Notes: generated from the letters alone by a model not told the origin. Counted from the stretch's first letter, positions 25,757 through 35,814 are shown. The stretch: 64,000 bases of DNA from Fimenecus sp045532175 (GCA_045532175.1 JAZSFK010000043.1:71019-135018); one strand, 5' to 3'. Numbers and translations are program-made.

Positions 25757-26791
25757 TCACCTACTTTTTCTCTTTGATGCTCTTAATTGACCACAAGAAG
25801 CATTTATATCACTTCCAAGAGTACGACGAACCGTCGCCGTTATTCCTCTTGAAGATAAAATATCAATAAAGCATTTTTGTCTTTCAACAGAACTCTTGAC
25901 ATAATTTGTTTCTCTTACATTATTAACGGGTATTAAATTAACATGGCACAACATACCCTTCAGTTTATCAGCCAATTCTGTTGCACAATCATCACTATCA
26001 TTAACGCCCTTAATCATAGCATACTCAAAAGAAATTCGCCTTCCTGTTGTTTTCGAGTAATATCTACAGGCTTTCAGCAACTCATTGATATCATACGATT
26101 TATTTATAGGCATAGACATTGACCGAATATGATTGTTGGGGGCATGTAAGGATACCGATAACGTAAGTCCATACTGTTTTTCAGCTAATTCATATATTTT
26201 AGGAACTATGCCACATGTTGAAAGAGAGATATGACGCATACTCATATTCTGACCTTTTTCATGGGTAATAAGCTCCAGCATTTTTATGACATTATCATAA
26301 TTGTCCAAAGGTTCACCTGTACCCATCAGCACAAGGTGATTAATTTTTATATTCAAATCCTTTTGTGCACAATATATTTCCGAAAGCATCTCACCAACAG
26401 AAAGTTGACGAACAAATCCCCCAATTGCAGATGCACAAAATGTACATCCCATTTTACATCCAACCTGAGTAGAAATACAAATAGAATAACCGTACTTATA
26501 TTTCATTACGACACTTTCTACATATTCTCCATCAGGGAGAACAAATAAATACTTTACAGTATCATCAATTTCAGAAACCAGCTTCGTATTAATCCGGCAA
26601 TTGCTGATGTAATAATACTCACTCAGCTTATTGCGCATCTCCTTAGAGAGGTTTGTCATTTCTTCAAAGGAAGAAACACATTTTTCGTGTACCCACGAGA
26701 AAATCTGATTAACCCTGAATTTTGGAAATCCAAGGTCAATAAATTCAGATAACATCTCATCATAATTCAATGAACGCAAATCTTTAAGCAT
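25757..26791 (-). CDS. rlmN: dual-specificity 23S rRNA A2503 / tRNA A37 methyltransferase RlmN
   Basis: 344 residues, a radical SAM enzyme. The iron-sulfur cluster motif is CKMGCTFC (CxxxCxxC), and two further conserved Cys lie in LSTCGIVP and at the C-terminus ASCGQLR, used for the methyl transfer mechanism. It makes m2A in the ribosome's peptidyl-transferase region. The start overlaps the rsmB stop by one base. No Cfr-like changes are obvious. Confidence 0.95.
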   Translation of the reverse strand: MLKDLRSLNYDEMLSEFIDLGFPKFRVNQIFSWVHEKCVSSFEEMTNLSKEMRNKLSEYYYISNCRINTKLVSEIDDTVKYLFVLPDGEYVESVVMKYKYGYSICISTQVGCKMGCTFCASAIGGFVRQLSVGEMLSEIYCAQKDLNIKINHLVLMGTGEPLDNYDNVIKMLELITHEKGQNMSMRHISLSTCGIVPKIYELAEKQYGLTLSVSLHAPNNHIRSMSMPINKSYDINELLKACRYYSKTTGRRISFEYAMIKGVNDSDDCATELADKLKGMLCHVNLIPVNNVRETNYVKSSVERQKCFIDILSSRGITATVRRTLGSDINASCGQLRASKRKSR

Positions 26792-28059
26792 TAAATCGAT
26801 TCCTTAATAAATTTTGCAAAGAAAAATCCGTCAGAGTTTCTGTGAGGAATTAATGTAGTCATTGAATCAAATTTAAATTCACTATGTTCATTTAAAAATC
26901 TCTCACAGATGTTTTCATTTTCTTTTTTGCTTAACGAACAAGTAGAATAAACCAAAACACCATTTTCCTTTAGATACAATGATGCATTATTTAAAATATT
27001 ATATTGCAAATCCAATAATTTGTCAATAAAACCAAAATCCTTATACTTTATTTCGGGTTTTCTACGAATAACACCAAGACCACCACATGGAACGTCACAG
27101 AGAACTTTATCCGCCCTAGGTAGTTTCGGGTTATATACTGATGCATCCCATATTTTAGCATCAATAATATCAATACCTAATCTTTTTGCACCATCGCTTA
27201 TAAGCTTAATTTTATGTTCATACAAATCAAATGAATATATCTTACCGATATTATTCATCATTTCGGCGATGGTGAATGATTTTCCTCCCGGTGCAGCACA
27301 AAGGTCAAAAACAACATCATTCTCCTGTGGATTAAGACACTCAATGCATCTCTGTGAAGCTAAATCTTGAGCGTGGAAATAACCTTTTTTATAACATTCT
27401 GTTTTAAATGCGTAACCATCAATTATTTCTAAAGAGGTTTCATTCTCAGAAATATGTTCTGCTGTTACACCTTCTTCTTCTAACTGTGCAATTAATAAAT
27501 CCGGCGTAATTTTTAATGTGTTGACACGGATAAATGTCGGTACCGAGCCTATTGAAGACTTTAAAATCTTTTTTGCATCTATGTAACCATAATCATTAAC
27601 GTAATGTTCAACCAATAGTTCCGGACAAGAGTATTTTATACTCATATTATAGATTTCGTTATCTGTTTCAGGCAAAGAAATATCATTCGAAGAAATTTTT
27701 CTTAATACTGAATTTATAAGACCGGATGCAAAACCACATTTAACCTTTTTAGAAAGCTTGACACTTTCGTTTACTGCAGCAGAATCAGGCACTTTATCCA
27801 TAAATTTAATCTGATAAACACCCATTCTTAAAATTGTCAACACCTGTGGGTTTAGTTTTTTTATAGGCTGTGACAAGAAAATTGAAAGATAATAATCAAT
27901 AGTTATTTTACGTTCTAAAACTCCATACACAAGTGCACATACAAATTGAGTCGATGTTGCTTCATTCTCTTTAAGCACACCATCAACCGTTATATTTGAA
28001 TATGCTTTATCACGTTCAATTTTGCTTAAAATTTTATATGCTAAAAATCTATCGTCCAT
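26791..28059 (-). CDS. rsmB: 16S rRNA (C967-C5)-methyltransferase RsmB
   Basis: 422 residues. An N-terminal NusB-like helical domain (residues 1-140) precedes the methyltransferase part with DLCAAPGGKSFT (SAM site), CDVPCGGLGVIRRKPEIK (motif with catalytic Cys) and YSTCSLSKKENE. It methylates C967 in 16S rRNA. It overlaps rlmN by one base, matching B. subtilis order fmt-rsmB-rlmN. Confidence 0.94.
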   Translation of the reverse strand: MDDRFLAYKILSKIERDKAYSNITVDGVLKENEATSTQFVCALVYGVLERKITIDYYLSIFLSQPIKKLNPQVLTILRMGVYQIKFMDKVPDSAAVNESVKLSKKVKCGFASGLINSVLRKISSNDISLPETDNEIYNMSIKYSCPELLVEHYVNDYGYIDAKKILKSSIGSVPTFIRVNTLKITPDLLIAQLEEEGVTAEHISENETSLEIIDGYAFKTECYKKGYFHAQDLASQRCIECLNPQENDVVFDLCAAPGGKSFTIAEMMNNIGKIYSFDLYEHKIKLISDGAKRLGIDIIDAKIWDASVYNPKLPRADKVLCDVPCGGLGVIRRKPEIKYKDFGFIDKLLDLQYNILNNASLYLKENGVLVYSTCSLSKKENENICERFLNEHSEFKFDSMTTLIPHRNSDGFFFAKFIKESI

Positions 28060-28061
28060 AA

Positions 28062-28769
28062 CTAATCTCTTCTTCTATTAACAGTAAGAATCAAACGCAG
28101 CAAGTTTGCAATACTGACTGCAAGAGATGCAACATAGGTCATAGCTGCAGCAGTTAAAACTTTTTTTGCCCCGGATTTTTCTTCATTGGACAGAATATCT
28201 GTTTCACCTATAACGTGAATTGCTCTTTTACTTGCATTGAATTCAACCGGAAGAGTAACAAGTTGAAATAATACAGCAAAAGAGAAAAATATAACACCCG
28301 CATATGCCAGATAAGAAAAGCCTAGAAAAAAACCAAGGACAGCCAATGGAATACCTAATTTTGAGCCAAGATTTGCCAAAGGTAAAACAGTATTCCTAAC
28401 CTTTATCGGTACATAACTTTGTGCATATTGTGCGGCATGGCCTGCTTCATGACACGCAACACCTATTGCTGCAACAGAAGTAGAATTATATACATTATCT
28501 GATAATCTTATAACATTTGTTCTCGGGTCAAAATGGTCTGTAAGATTACCATTAACACGTTCAATTCTTACATTATTTATTCCGTAATAACGCAACACTT
28601 CAAAAGCCGCTTGTGCACCTGTCAAGCGCCTTTGAGATAAGACTTTTGAATACTTATTAAATGATGATTTAACCTTTGCTGATGCAATTAAAGACAGAAT
28701 AATCATCGGCAATACTAAAATCAAATAATAATAGTTTGATAAATAGTAATATGAAAAATAATCAGGCAT
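28062..28769 (-). CDS. YugP-type zinc membrane metallopeptidase
   Basis: 235 residues. One membrane segment at the N-terminus and two or three more toward the C-terminus surround the zinc motif VACHEAGHAAQYA (HExxH, about residue 110). The following LPVEFNASKRAIHVI is part of the family signature (PF04298). Its substrate is unknown; the HEAGH motif marks it as active. It ends with TAG and is inserted between fmt and rsmB, which differs from B. subtilis but is seen in many Clostridia. Confidence 0.88.
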   Translation of the reverse strand: MPDYFSYYYLSNYYYLILVLPMIILSLIASAKVKSSFNKYSKVLSQRRLTGAQAAFEVLRYYGINNVRIERVNGNLTDHFDPRTNVIRLSDNVYNSTSVAAIGVACHEAGHAAQYAQSYVPIKVRNTVLPLANLGSKLGIPLAVLGFFLGFSYLAYAGVIFFSFAVLFQLVTLPVEFNASKRAIHVIGETDILSNEEKSGAKKVLTAAAMTYVASLAVSIANLLRLILTVNRRRD

Positions 28770-28771
28770 AA

Positions 28772-29704
28772 TTATCCTCCTATGATAATACCTTTTTCAA
28801 TTCTATGACCTCTTAAAAAACTTTCCGTATCCGTTTTACGTTTACCCTCTGCCTGAATTTCAAGGATTTCTATAACATTTCCATCCCCGCACATACAAAC
28901 CAGTCTATTTGTAGTATCTACAATTTCACCTGTTTTTCCTTCAAATTTTTCAGTTAATAATTGGGATTTATGAACCTTATATTTTTTTCCATTTATAATA
29001 GTAGTCGCAACAGGCCATGGTGACAACCCACGTATTTGGTTATGAACTTCCTTTGCTGATTTACTAAAATCAATTGGGCATAATTCCTTTGATAACATTG
29101 GTGCATAGTTAGAAAGACTATCATCCTGTTTTTGAGGTTTCAAATTATTACATTTAAGTTCTTTAATTGTTTCTTTTAAAACCTCTGCTCCCATTATTGA
29201 AAGTTTGTCGTGTAATTCACCTGAATTCATATTTTCTGTAATTTCAACAGATTGTTTTAAAAGCATATCTCCGGTATCAAGACCTACATCCATTTGCATT
29301 GATGTTACGCCTGTTTGACTTTCACCATTGATGATACTCCATTGAATAGGCGCAGCACCACGGAGTTTAGGTAATAAGGATGCATGTATATTTATACAAC
29401 CAAATTTAACACTTTCAAGAATCTCTTTAGGAAGAATTTTGCCAAATGCTACAACTATAATCAAATCAGCATCAAGTGACTTTATTATCTCCAACGCAGT
29501 TCCGTCCCTCATTGATTGAGGTTGGAAAACCGGTATATTGTTTTCAACAGCACAAACCTTAACGGGAGGCGGGGTCAATTCATATCCTCTACCCTTAGGT
29601 TTATCTGACTGAGTAAATACACCAACGACTTCGTCATCACTGTCTATAAGCGCTTGTAAGCAAGGTACTGAAAATTCAGGTGTACCCATAAAAATTATTC
29701 TCAT
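28772..29704 (-). CDS. fmt: methionyl-tRNA formyltransferase
   Basis: 310 residues. It adds formyl to Met-tRNAfMet for initiation. The catalytic region INIHASLLPKLRGAAPIQW (N and H) with MDVGLDTGDMLLK, and the C-terminal tRNA-binding domain, are clear. It begins 4 bases after def ends; its own ribosome binding site overlaps that stop. The downstream yugP ribosome binding site overlaps its end. Confidence 0.95.
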   Translation of the reverse strand: MRIIFMGTPEFSVPCLQALIDSDDEVVGVFTQSDKPKGRGYELTPPPVKVCAVENNIPVFQPQSMRDGTALEIIKSLDADLIIVVAFGKILPKEILESVKFGCINIHASLLPKLRGAAPIQWSIINGESQTGVTSMQMDVGLDTGDMLLKQSVEITENMNSGELHDKLSIMGAEVLKETIKELKCNNLKPQKQDDSLSNYAPMLSKELCPIDFSKSAKEVHNQIRGLSPWPVATTIINGKKYKVHKSQLLTEKFEGKTGEIVDTTNRLVCMCGDGNVIEILEIQAEGKRKTDTESFLRGHRIEKGIIIGG

Positions 29705-29708
29705 AAAA

Positions 29709-30179
29709 TCAATCCTTGTTATACTTATTTATTTCTTCCTGTGAACAAAGTTTATCTATGTAAAGCGTTCCGTCCAGATGGTCAATTTCATGGCAAAATG
29801 CTCTTGCTTTTAATTCTGTACCTTTATATACACACCAATTGCCGTTTCTGTTTTGAGCCTTAACCTTTACAGTCATTGGTCTGATTGTATAGCCGGATTT
29901 TCCGGGTAATGAAAGACATCCTTCCGCACCGAACTGTTCACCATCAACCTCGATAATTTCAGGGTTGATGAGTTCTATAAGACCATCACCAACATCAACC
30001 AAAACTACTCTTTTTAATATACCAACTTGAACAGCAGCAAGACCTACTCCCTCTGCTTGGTACATTGTGTCCTTCATATCGTCAAGAAGCTGCCATAATT
30101 TTTCATCAAAATTTTCTACTACTCTGCTCTTTTTTCTTAAAATTGGGTCATCCTCTGTTCTAATATTTCTTATAGCCAT
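29709..30179 (-). CDS. def: peptide deformylase
   Basis: 156 residues, the iron or zinc enzyme that removes formyl from new peptides. All three motifs are seen: GVGLAAVQVG (motif I), EGCLSLPG (II, metal Cys) and CHEIDHLDG (III, HExxH). The pair with fmt couples formylation and deformylation. The ribosome binding site is AAGGAG. Confidence 0.95.
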   Translation of the reverse strand: MAIRNIRTEDDPILRKKSRVVENFDEKLWQLLDDMKDTMYQAEGVGLAAVQVGILKRVVLVDVGDGLIELINPEIIEVDGEQFGAEGCLSLPGKSGYTIRPMTVKVKAQNRNGNWCVYKGTELKARAFCHEIDHLDGTLYIDKLCSQEEINKYNKD

Positions 30180-30190
30180 TTTAAAACTCC

Positions 30191-32641
30191 TTATAAAATA
30201 CTTTCGGGATTTATGTCTGCATAAACACTGACATTATCATATTTTTTATCTTTTGCAAATTGTTTTAACAATTCACTAATCATTTTTCTGAAATCTGATG
30301 TATTTTTACATTTGATAATTAATCTTTCACGATATTTACCACCAAGTTTAGATACTCTTGGTGTAACAGGGCCAAGAACAATAATATTGATATCCTTATA
30401 TTTATCAGAATGAATTACCTTTAACTGATTAAGAAAATCTTCAGATGCCTTTTTTACTGAATATTCAATTTCGGATGTAAAACCAATAACGCACAAATCA
30501 CAGAACGGCGGATAAATCATAGCCTTTCTCATCGGTAATTCAACATCATAAAACGATTCATAATCCTGTGCTCTTGCCATTGTTACAACTTCACTGTCCG
30601 GAAAAGTTGTTTGGATATATGCTTTACCCGGCGTATTTCCTCTGCCACTTCTTCCAACAACCTGTGTAATTAAATCAAATGCACGTTCTCCTGCTTTATA
30701 ATCGTCATTATAAAGCATTTGGTCAATATTAAGTACTCCGACTAACGTTACATTAGGGAAATTCAATCCCTTTGCTACCATTTGAGTGCCAACCAATATA
30801 TCGTAATCTCCATTACCAAAGCTGCTGAAATTCTTTTCAAACGAATACCGTGATGAAGTCGTATCAGTATCCATCCTAAGAATTTTTGCTTTAGGAACTA
30901 TCATATTTAATTCCTCTTCAAGTTTTTGAGTGCCTGTACCACTGAATTTAACAGTTTCGTTATGACAATTACCACATTTATTTGAAAAAGGAACCGAATA
31001 TCCACAATAATGGCAAATCAGCCTTCCGTTTTTTATATGATATGTTAATGAAATACTGCAATTCGGACAAGTAGATACCGTACCACATTCAGTGCATTGA
31101 GCATAGGTATTATACCCTCTTCTGTTAAGCAATAATATGGACTGTTTTCCATTGGCAAAATTATCTCTTAATTCGTTCGCAAGACATTTGCTGATATTCT
31201 CAAGAATCATATCACTTTGGTAAATAGTATTTATTGTATGAACATCAGGCAATATGGCATTTCCATATCTTTTTTCAAGCTTAAACAAGGAATATACACC
31301 GTTTCTGGCTTTTGTATAAGTATCAATTGACGGTGTTGCTGAAGATAGAACCAACAAACCGTTATGACAACCGGTACGATATAATGCAACATCCTTTGCA
31401 TTATATCTTGGCGACATCTCTGATTTATAGGTATGCTCCTGTTCTTCATCAATGATAATAAGGCCTATATCTTCAAATGGAGCAAAAACAGCTGAACGAG
31501 TACCAATTGCTATTTTTGCATCACCGTTTTTTATTCTTTTCCACTCATCAAGTCTTTGTCCCAAAGATAGTGCACTATGAAAAACGGCCACCTTATCACC
31601 ATATCTGCCGTAAAAAATTGAAAGCATTTGCGGAGTAAGTGATATTTCAGGAACCATAACAATAATACCCTTATTATCATTTAATGCTTTATCAATCAGT
31701 TTTAAATATACCTGTGTCTTTCCACTCCCGGTAACCCCAAAGAGTAAGGCACATTCAGGTTTTTTATTGTCCAACAAAGACTTAAGACCACAATAAGCAT
31801 TATTTTGTTCTTCAGAAAGCTTAATTTCTGAAAGGACACCGTTTTCATCATAATCATAAGGCTTACGAAAAACCTCATCATCATAAAGTCTTATAATATG
31901 CTTATTCTCAAGTGCATTTATTACCGCCATTGAGAACCCGGTAAAATAACACAATTCTTTTACTGAAACCGGACCAACATCGGATAAGATTCTAACAACT
32001 TCCTGTTGTTTTTTTGTCAGCTTATCTGTTTCAATTTCCTCAGGTATTACAGCAAAATCAACCATTTTAATCGTTGCATCGTTCATTTTACGCTGTGCGT
32101 CAATATTTTTTAGAAGAATGCCCTTGTCAACCATTTTATCAAGAATACTTATATCCTTTTTAATATCACAGGATGATAAAATCAATTCACATTTAACAAA
32201 ATTCTTCTTGGTACTTAAATAATCAAATACTGCCTTTTCAGTACCATCAGCTATCTCTCCGGTATAATCAGAATTGACCGCATACATAACATTGACTGAC
32301 ATAAGTAAACCATGTGGCAAAAATAATCTGCACGCATCAAAGTATGTGCAAAAACATCTGTCGTGAATAAAATTAGATGTTTTAAGCATTTCCCTTGTTA
32401 AAACAGGCTTTTCATCAATAACTGAATCTATTTTTTTTAATTTTTTTTCAGATGTTAGATTGTAGCCAACACCAAAAACAATTCCGATTCTTTTCTTTTG
32501 TGAATTACCAAAAGGAACCAAAACCCGTTTTCCGGGTAAAACATCGTTATATAAATTTTTAGGAACAGAATATTCGAACAACATGTCAAAAGAATATGCT
32601 GTATTTTCAACAGCAATCTTCGCAACAGCTAAATCTCCCAT
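30191..32641 (-). CDS. priA: primosomal replication restart helicase PriA
   Basis: 816 residues. The N-terminal DNA-binding domain comes first. The helicase part has Walker A GVTGSGKTQVYLK, DEEQEHTYK, and the zinc-binding insert with Cys pairs (CTECGTVSTCPNC, CHYCGYSVPFSNKCGNC) between motifs. It unwinds DNA at stalled forks and loads the primosome. It starts 53 bases after rpoZ; coaBC, which sits here in B. subtilis, is missing. Confidence 0.94.
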   Translation of the reverse strand: MGDLAVAKIAVENTAYSFDMLFEYSVPKNLYNDVLPGKRVLVPFGNSQKKRIGIVFGVGYNLTSEKKLKKIDSVIDEKPVLTREMLKTSNFIHDRCFCTYFDACRLFLPHGLLMSVNVMYAVNSDYTGEIADGTEKAVFDYLSTKKNFVKCELILSSCDIKKDISILDKMVDKGILLKNIDAQRKMNDATIKMVDFAVIPEEIETDKLTKKQQEVVRILSDVGPVSVKELCYFTGFSMAVINALENKHIIRLYDDEVFRKPYDYDENGVLSEIKLSEEQNNAYCGLKSLLDNKKPECALLFGVTGSGKTQVYLKLIDKALNDNKGIIVMVPEISLTPQMLSIFYGRYGDKVAVFHSALSLGQRLDEWKRIKNGDAKIAIGTRSAVFAPFEDIGLIIIDEEQEHTYKSEMSPRYNAKDVALYRTGCHNGLLVLSSATPSIDTYTKARNGVYSLFKLEKRYGNAILPDVHTINTIYQSDMILENISKCLANELRDNFANGKQSILLLNRRGYNTYAQCTECGTVSTCPNCSISLTYHIKNGRLICHYCGYSVPFSNKCGNCHNETVKFSGTGTQKLEEELNMIVPKAKILRMDTDTTSSRYSFEKNFSSFGNGDYDILVGTQMVAKGLNFPNVTLVGVLNIDQMLYNDDYKAGERAFDLITQVVGRSGRGNTPGKAYIQTTFPDSEVVTMARAQDYESFYDVELPMRKAMIYPPFCDLCVIGFTSEIEYSVKKASEDFLNQLKVIHSDKYKDINIIVLGPVTPRVSKLGGKYRERLIIKCKNTSDFRKMISELLKQFAKDKKYDNVSVYADINPESIL

Positions 32642-32694
32642 ACTCTGCCCCCTTTAATAATTATATTCTATTTTTATTACTGTAAAATATCCTC

Positions 32695-32889
32695 TTATTC
32701 AGCATCCGCAAGTTCGTACTTGCCGGTGATAACTTCATCCAATGCAATACTTACAGGTTTTTCATTGAGTATTTCTCCATTTTCCTGTGCTTCAGAAGAA
32801 ATATCTCTTGCTCTTTTGGCAATAGCAGTTACAAGAGAATATCTGCTTGGATTTTTTTCAAGTACTTTTCTTAAATCTGGATTAAACAT
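32695..32889 (-). CDS. rpoZ: RNA polymerase omega subunit
   Basis: 64 residues, with the family pattern NPSRYSLVTAIAKRARDIS and KPVSIALDEVITGKY. It helps assembly and stability of RNA polymerase. It lies directly after gmk with GAGG before ATG, in the normal order gmk-rpoZ. Confidence 0.9.
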   Translation of the reverse strand: MFNPDLRKVLEKNPSRYSLVTAIAKRARDISSEAQENGEILNEKPVSIALDEVITGKYELADAE

Positions 32890-32925
32890 TATTTATTACC
32901 TCACTAATATGAATTTTATATGTAA

Positions 32926-33492
32926 TTAAGAATTTAAGCTGTTGATAATAGCAATTACTCGGTCGGAAACATCCTCTATATAGTCATTTATAACTACATA
33001 GTCATAATCCGAAATACATTTTACTTCTTCTTCTGCAATTGCAAGTCTTCTGCTTATATCGTCTTCATCCTCCGTACCTCTTGAGCGAAGGCGATTTTCA
33101 AGTTCCGCCATTGAAGGAGGCATAACAAAAATTCCTACTGAATCCGGATATAATTTCTTTATATTCGAAGCACCCTGAACTTCAATTTTAAGAATCACGG
33201 TTTTTCCTTCACTCAACCATTTATCAATCGGTTCTTTTGGAGTACCGTAAAAATTCGAGCCATATTGTGCAAATTCAAGCACCTGACCATTATCAATCAT
33301 CTCATTAAATTTGTCTGTTGATATAAAATAATAGTCCTTTCCGTCTGTCTCGTTATCCCTGATTGCTCTTGTTGTTAAGGAAATTGATTTTTGTAGGTTT
33401 TTATCCTTATTAAGGACTATATCAAGAACAGTATCTTTTCCGACTCCAGATGGACCAGAAAAAAGTACAAGTTTACCAGTTTTATTCCCCAT
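32926..33492 (-). CDS. gmk: guanylate kinase
   Basis: 188 residues. It converts GMP to GDP. P-loop FSGPSGVGKDTVLD, GMP-binding TRAIRDNETDGKDYYFI, and LRSRGTEDEDDISRRL are as expected. A much longer in-frame stretch upstream lies wholly in the remA gene and is spurious; ATG 33492 follows GAGGGA. It overlaps remA by 11 bases. Confidence 0.94.
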   Translation of the reverse strand: MGNKTGKLVLFSGPSGVGKDTVLDIVLNKDKNLQKSISLTTRAIRDNETDGKDYYFISTDKFNEMIDNGQVLEFAQYGSNFYGTPKEPIDKWLSEGKTVILKIEVQGASNIKKLYPDSVGIFVMPPSMAELENRLRSRGTEDEDDISRRLAIAEEEVKCISDYDYVVINDYIEDVSDRVIAIINSLNS

Positions 33493-33748
33493 ATGCCGTT
33501 CCCTCAGTTTCATCAATATTTTCCATTCGGTTGAGAATGGTTTCAGCCTTGAGATATGTAGAAACAATGTGGTCACTATCCATAATAAGTACCGCCTGCG
33601 TTTTTCTGCCTTGAGTGGCATCAATCAACATTCGCTTTTCTTTTGCTTCTGAAATAATTCTTTTTATTGGTGCAGAATCAGTTGAAACAACAGCAATAAC
33701 TCTGTCGGCATTAACCGCATTACCAAACCCAACATTGATTAATTTCAT
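33482..33748 (-). CDS. remA: RemA-like regulator (DUF370)
   Basis: 88 residues. The start MKLINVGFGNAVNADRVIAVVS is the typical entry of the RemA/YlzA family; in B. subtilis RemA forms rings and activates matrix genes, and homologues in non-biofilm Clostridia have unknown roles. It sits between yicC and gmk, exactly the conserved order. Ribosome binding site GAGG. Confidence 0.9.
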   Translation of the reverse strand: MKLINVGFGNAVNADRVIAVVSTDSAPIKRIISEAKEKRMLIDATQGRKTQAVLIMDSDHIVSTYLKAETILNRMENIDETEGTAYGE

Positions 33749-33757
33749 TATAATACC

Positions 33758-34642
33758 TCATTCAATATTCTGAATCTGTTCTCTGATTTTTTCAATTTCA
33801 GCCTTAATATCAATAACATTTCTTGCTATTGTCACATCCTGTGCTTTTGAACCAATTGTATTTGCCTCACGATTCATCTCCTGCACAAGAAAATCAGTTT
33901 TTCTACCCACCGCGTCGTCACTTTCAAGGAATTGTCTTAATTGGTCGATATGGCTTCTCAGTCTTACGGTTTCTTCTGCAACTGCAACCTTATCAGCAAA
34001 AATGGCACACTCTGTAAGTAATCTCTGTTCATCAACCTGAACATCGGACAGAAACTCATTAATTCTTGCAAGAAGCTTATCGTTATACTCTTTAACTGTT
34101 TCAGGTGAACGCTGTTCAATAACGGAAACCTTATCAATAATTAAATCCGCACGGGAAAGAACATCGTTTTTGAGCTTTTCTCCCTCGGTTTCACGCATAA
34201 GAATAAACTTATCAACAGCCGAAGAAGTAACCTCTTTTACTGCATTCCAGATTTTCTCCTCATCTGCTTCTTTTTTGTGAGTTGTAAAAATGTCATTATA
34301 CCTTGCAAGAGAAGACATAGCCAAATCATCTCTTAAATTGAGTTCATTTCTTTCAGCAAGTTCCTTTAATGCATTAAGATATGACTCTGCCAAAGAATGA
34401 TTTACTAAAATCTCCACCTCATCGTCTTCAAGGTTTTCAACTGAAACATAACATTCAACCTTACCTCGTGAAACCCGTGAGCCAATATATGATTTTAATT
34501 TTTCTTCAAGAAAACCATAACTCCTTGGTACACGAGAGTTGAACTCAAAATATCTATGATTAACACTTTTAATTTCAACTGTAATACTCATTGTTCCGAC
34601 AACAGCTTGTGCTCTGCCGTAACCTGTCATACTTCTAATCAT
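33758..34642 (-). CDS. yicC: YicC-family endoribonuclease
   Basis: 294 residues, starting MIRSMTGYGRAQA, which is almost invariant in the family, and ending KIREQIQNIE with the conserved acidic cluster LVQEMNREANTIGSK. YicC proteins are recently recognised endoribonucleases involved in RNA decay. It is the first gene of the conserved yicC-remA-gmk-rpoZ group and has GGAGTG before ATG. Confidence 0.92.
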   Translation of the reverse strand: MIRSMTGYGRAQAVVGTMSITVEIKSVNHRYFEFNSRVPRSYGFLEEKLKSYIGSRVSRGKVECYVSVENLEDDEVEILVNHSLAESYLNALKELAERNELNLRDDLAMSSLARYNDIFTTHKKEADEEKIWNAVKEVTSSAVDKFILMRETEGEKLKNDVLSRADLIIDKVSVIEQRSPETVKEYNDKLLARINEFLSDVQVDEQRLLTECAIFADKVAVAEETVRLRSHIDQLRQFLESDDAVGRKTDFLVQEMNREANTIGSKAQDVTIARNVIDIKAEIEKIREQIQNIE

Positions 34643-34660
34643 TATATCACTCCAAACGAA

Positions 34661-35035
34661 TTATTTACAGCAACTGCCTTTTAAAAGCGAAGGAATGTCG
34701 CCACTGTAAACACCATCGTTATTTTCAAATCCAAGATGCAACAATACATCGGAAATTTTGTTAATTTTGCAGTAAGCCATATAGGCGTTTCTGTTTGCAC
34801 AGAAATTTAAAGCTGAACGCAAAAAACCTTCAACAAGTAATTTGTCCGAAATATCACACTCAAGAACCTCAATTATACATTTGTATCCGTCAATTGACAT
34901 AAGACACTTTCCAACGATATTCTGTTCTTCATCAACGCCGATATATGCACCATATACGACGTCAGTACAATACTCAAAACAACTAAATTCTTGTTTTATT
35001 GCATCTATTTCTTTTATTGGTTTATAAAATATCAT
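34661..35035 (-). CDS. small GNAT-like protein of unknown function
   Basis: 124 residues. The pattern of strands and helices and the segment VEGFLRSALNFCANRNAYMAYC followed by LLHLGFENNDGVYSGD resembles the C-terminal half of a GNAT acetyltransferase, but the acetyl-CoA loop is not evident. The C-terminus SLLKGSCCK ends with a Cys pair. The start overlaps the rluB stop by one base, so it is coupled to rluB. No function is proposed. Confidence 0.6.
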   Translation of the reverse strand: MIFYKPIKEIDAIKQEFSCFEYCTDVVYGAYIGVDEEQNIVGKCLMSIDGYKCIIEVLECDISDKLLVEGFLRSALNFCANRNAYMAYCKINKISDVLLHLGFENNDGVYSGDIPSLLKGSCCK

Positions 35036-35781
35036 TATTTCAAATTCTTTCTATCAAGAGATGCAGCCACTGTAAGCTTATGAACTTCTTCATCAGTAAG
35101 ATTACGCCAGTCACCCTGTTTTAACATACCAAGCTTTACTGAGCCAATCTGAGTACGCTTCAATCTTGCGACTTCAAGACCTAAAGCATCACACATTTTA
35201 CGAATTTGTCTGTTGCGACCTTCATAAATGATGATTTCTAACACAACTCTGCCCTCTTTTTTTTCTAAAACACGAACCTCAGATGGCATAGTCATTCTAC
35301 CATCAATTTCAATACCTGTAGTAAGGGCAGTAATCTGTTCATCTGTGATTGTAGGTCTAACAGTAACACGATATGTTTTTGGAACGTGATGGGTTGGATG
35401 AGTCAATGCATTGGCAAATTCACCATCATCAGTAAGCAAAAGTAACCCTTCTGAGTCACGGTCAAGTCTGCCAACAGGATAAACACGTGTTCCTACGTCT
35501 TCAACCAGTTGAGCTACACACTTTCTACCCATTTCATCACTAAGAGTTGTAATAAATCCACGTGGCTTATGAAGCATAATATATGTGTTTTTCTTGCTCT
35601 TTCTAATCTTTTTACCTGCAATAACAACTGTATCGTGTTTTGGGTTAATTTTATCACCAATTGAAGCCGGTTTACCATTAACTTTAACTTTTCCCGCTGC
35701 AATCATCTCTTCAGCCTTACGTCTTGACGCAACGCCACATTCAGACAAGTATTTTTGAAGTCTGATAGTATTATCTGCCAT
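35035..35781 (-). CDS. rluB: pseudouridine synthase RluB
   Basis: 248 residues. The N-terminal S4 RNA-binding domain (IRLQKYLSECGVASRRKAEE) is followed by the RsuA/RluB catalytic part with YPVGRLDRDSEGLLLLTDDGE, where the first Asp in GRLDRD is the catalytic residue, and GRNRQIRKM. It modifies 23S rRNA near position 2605. It is in the usual order after scpB and ytfJ. Confidence 0.92.
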   Translation of the reverse strand: MADNTIRLQKYLSECGVASRRKAEEMIAAGKVKVNGKPASIGDKINPKHDTVVIAGKKIRKSKKNTYIMLHKPRGFITTLSDEMGRKCVAQLVEDVGTRVYPVGRLDRDSEGLLLLTDDGEFANALTHPTHHVPKTYRVTVRPTITDEQITALTTGIEIDGRMTMPSEVRVLEKKEGRVVLEIIIYEGRNRQIRKMCDALGLEVARLKRTQIGSVKLGMLKQGDWRNLTDEEVHKLTVAASLDRKNLK

Positions 35782-35814
35782 AATTCCACCTATGTTTGTA
35801 TATACTAATACATA

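Noticed and set aside
33493..33624. Long N-terminal extension of guanylate kinase
   Set aside because: It is the remA coding region read in another frame; normal gmk starts at 33492.
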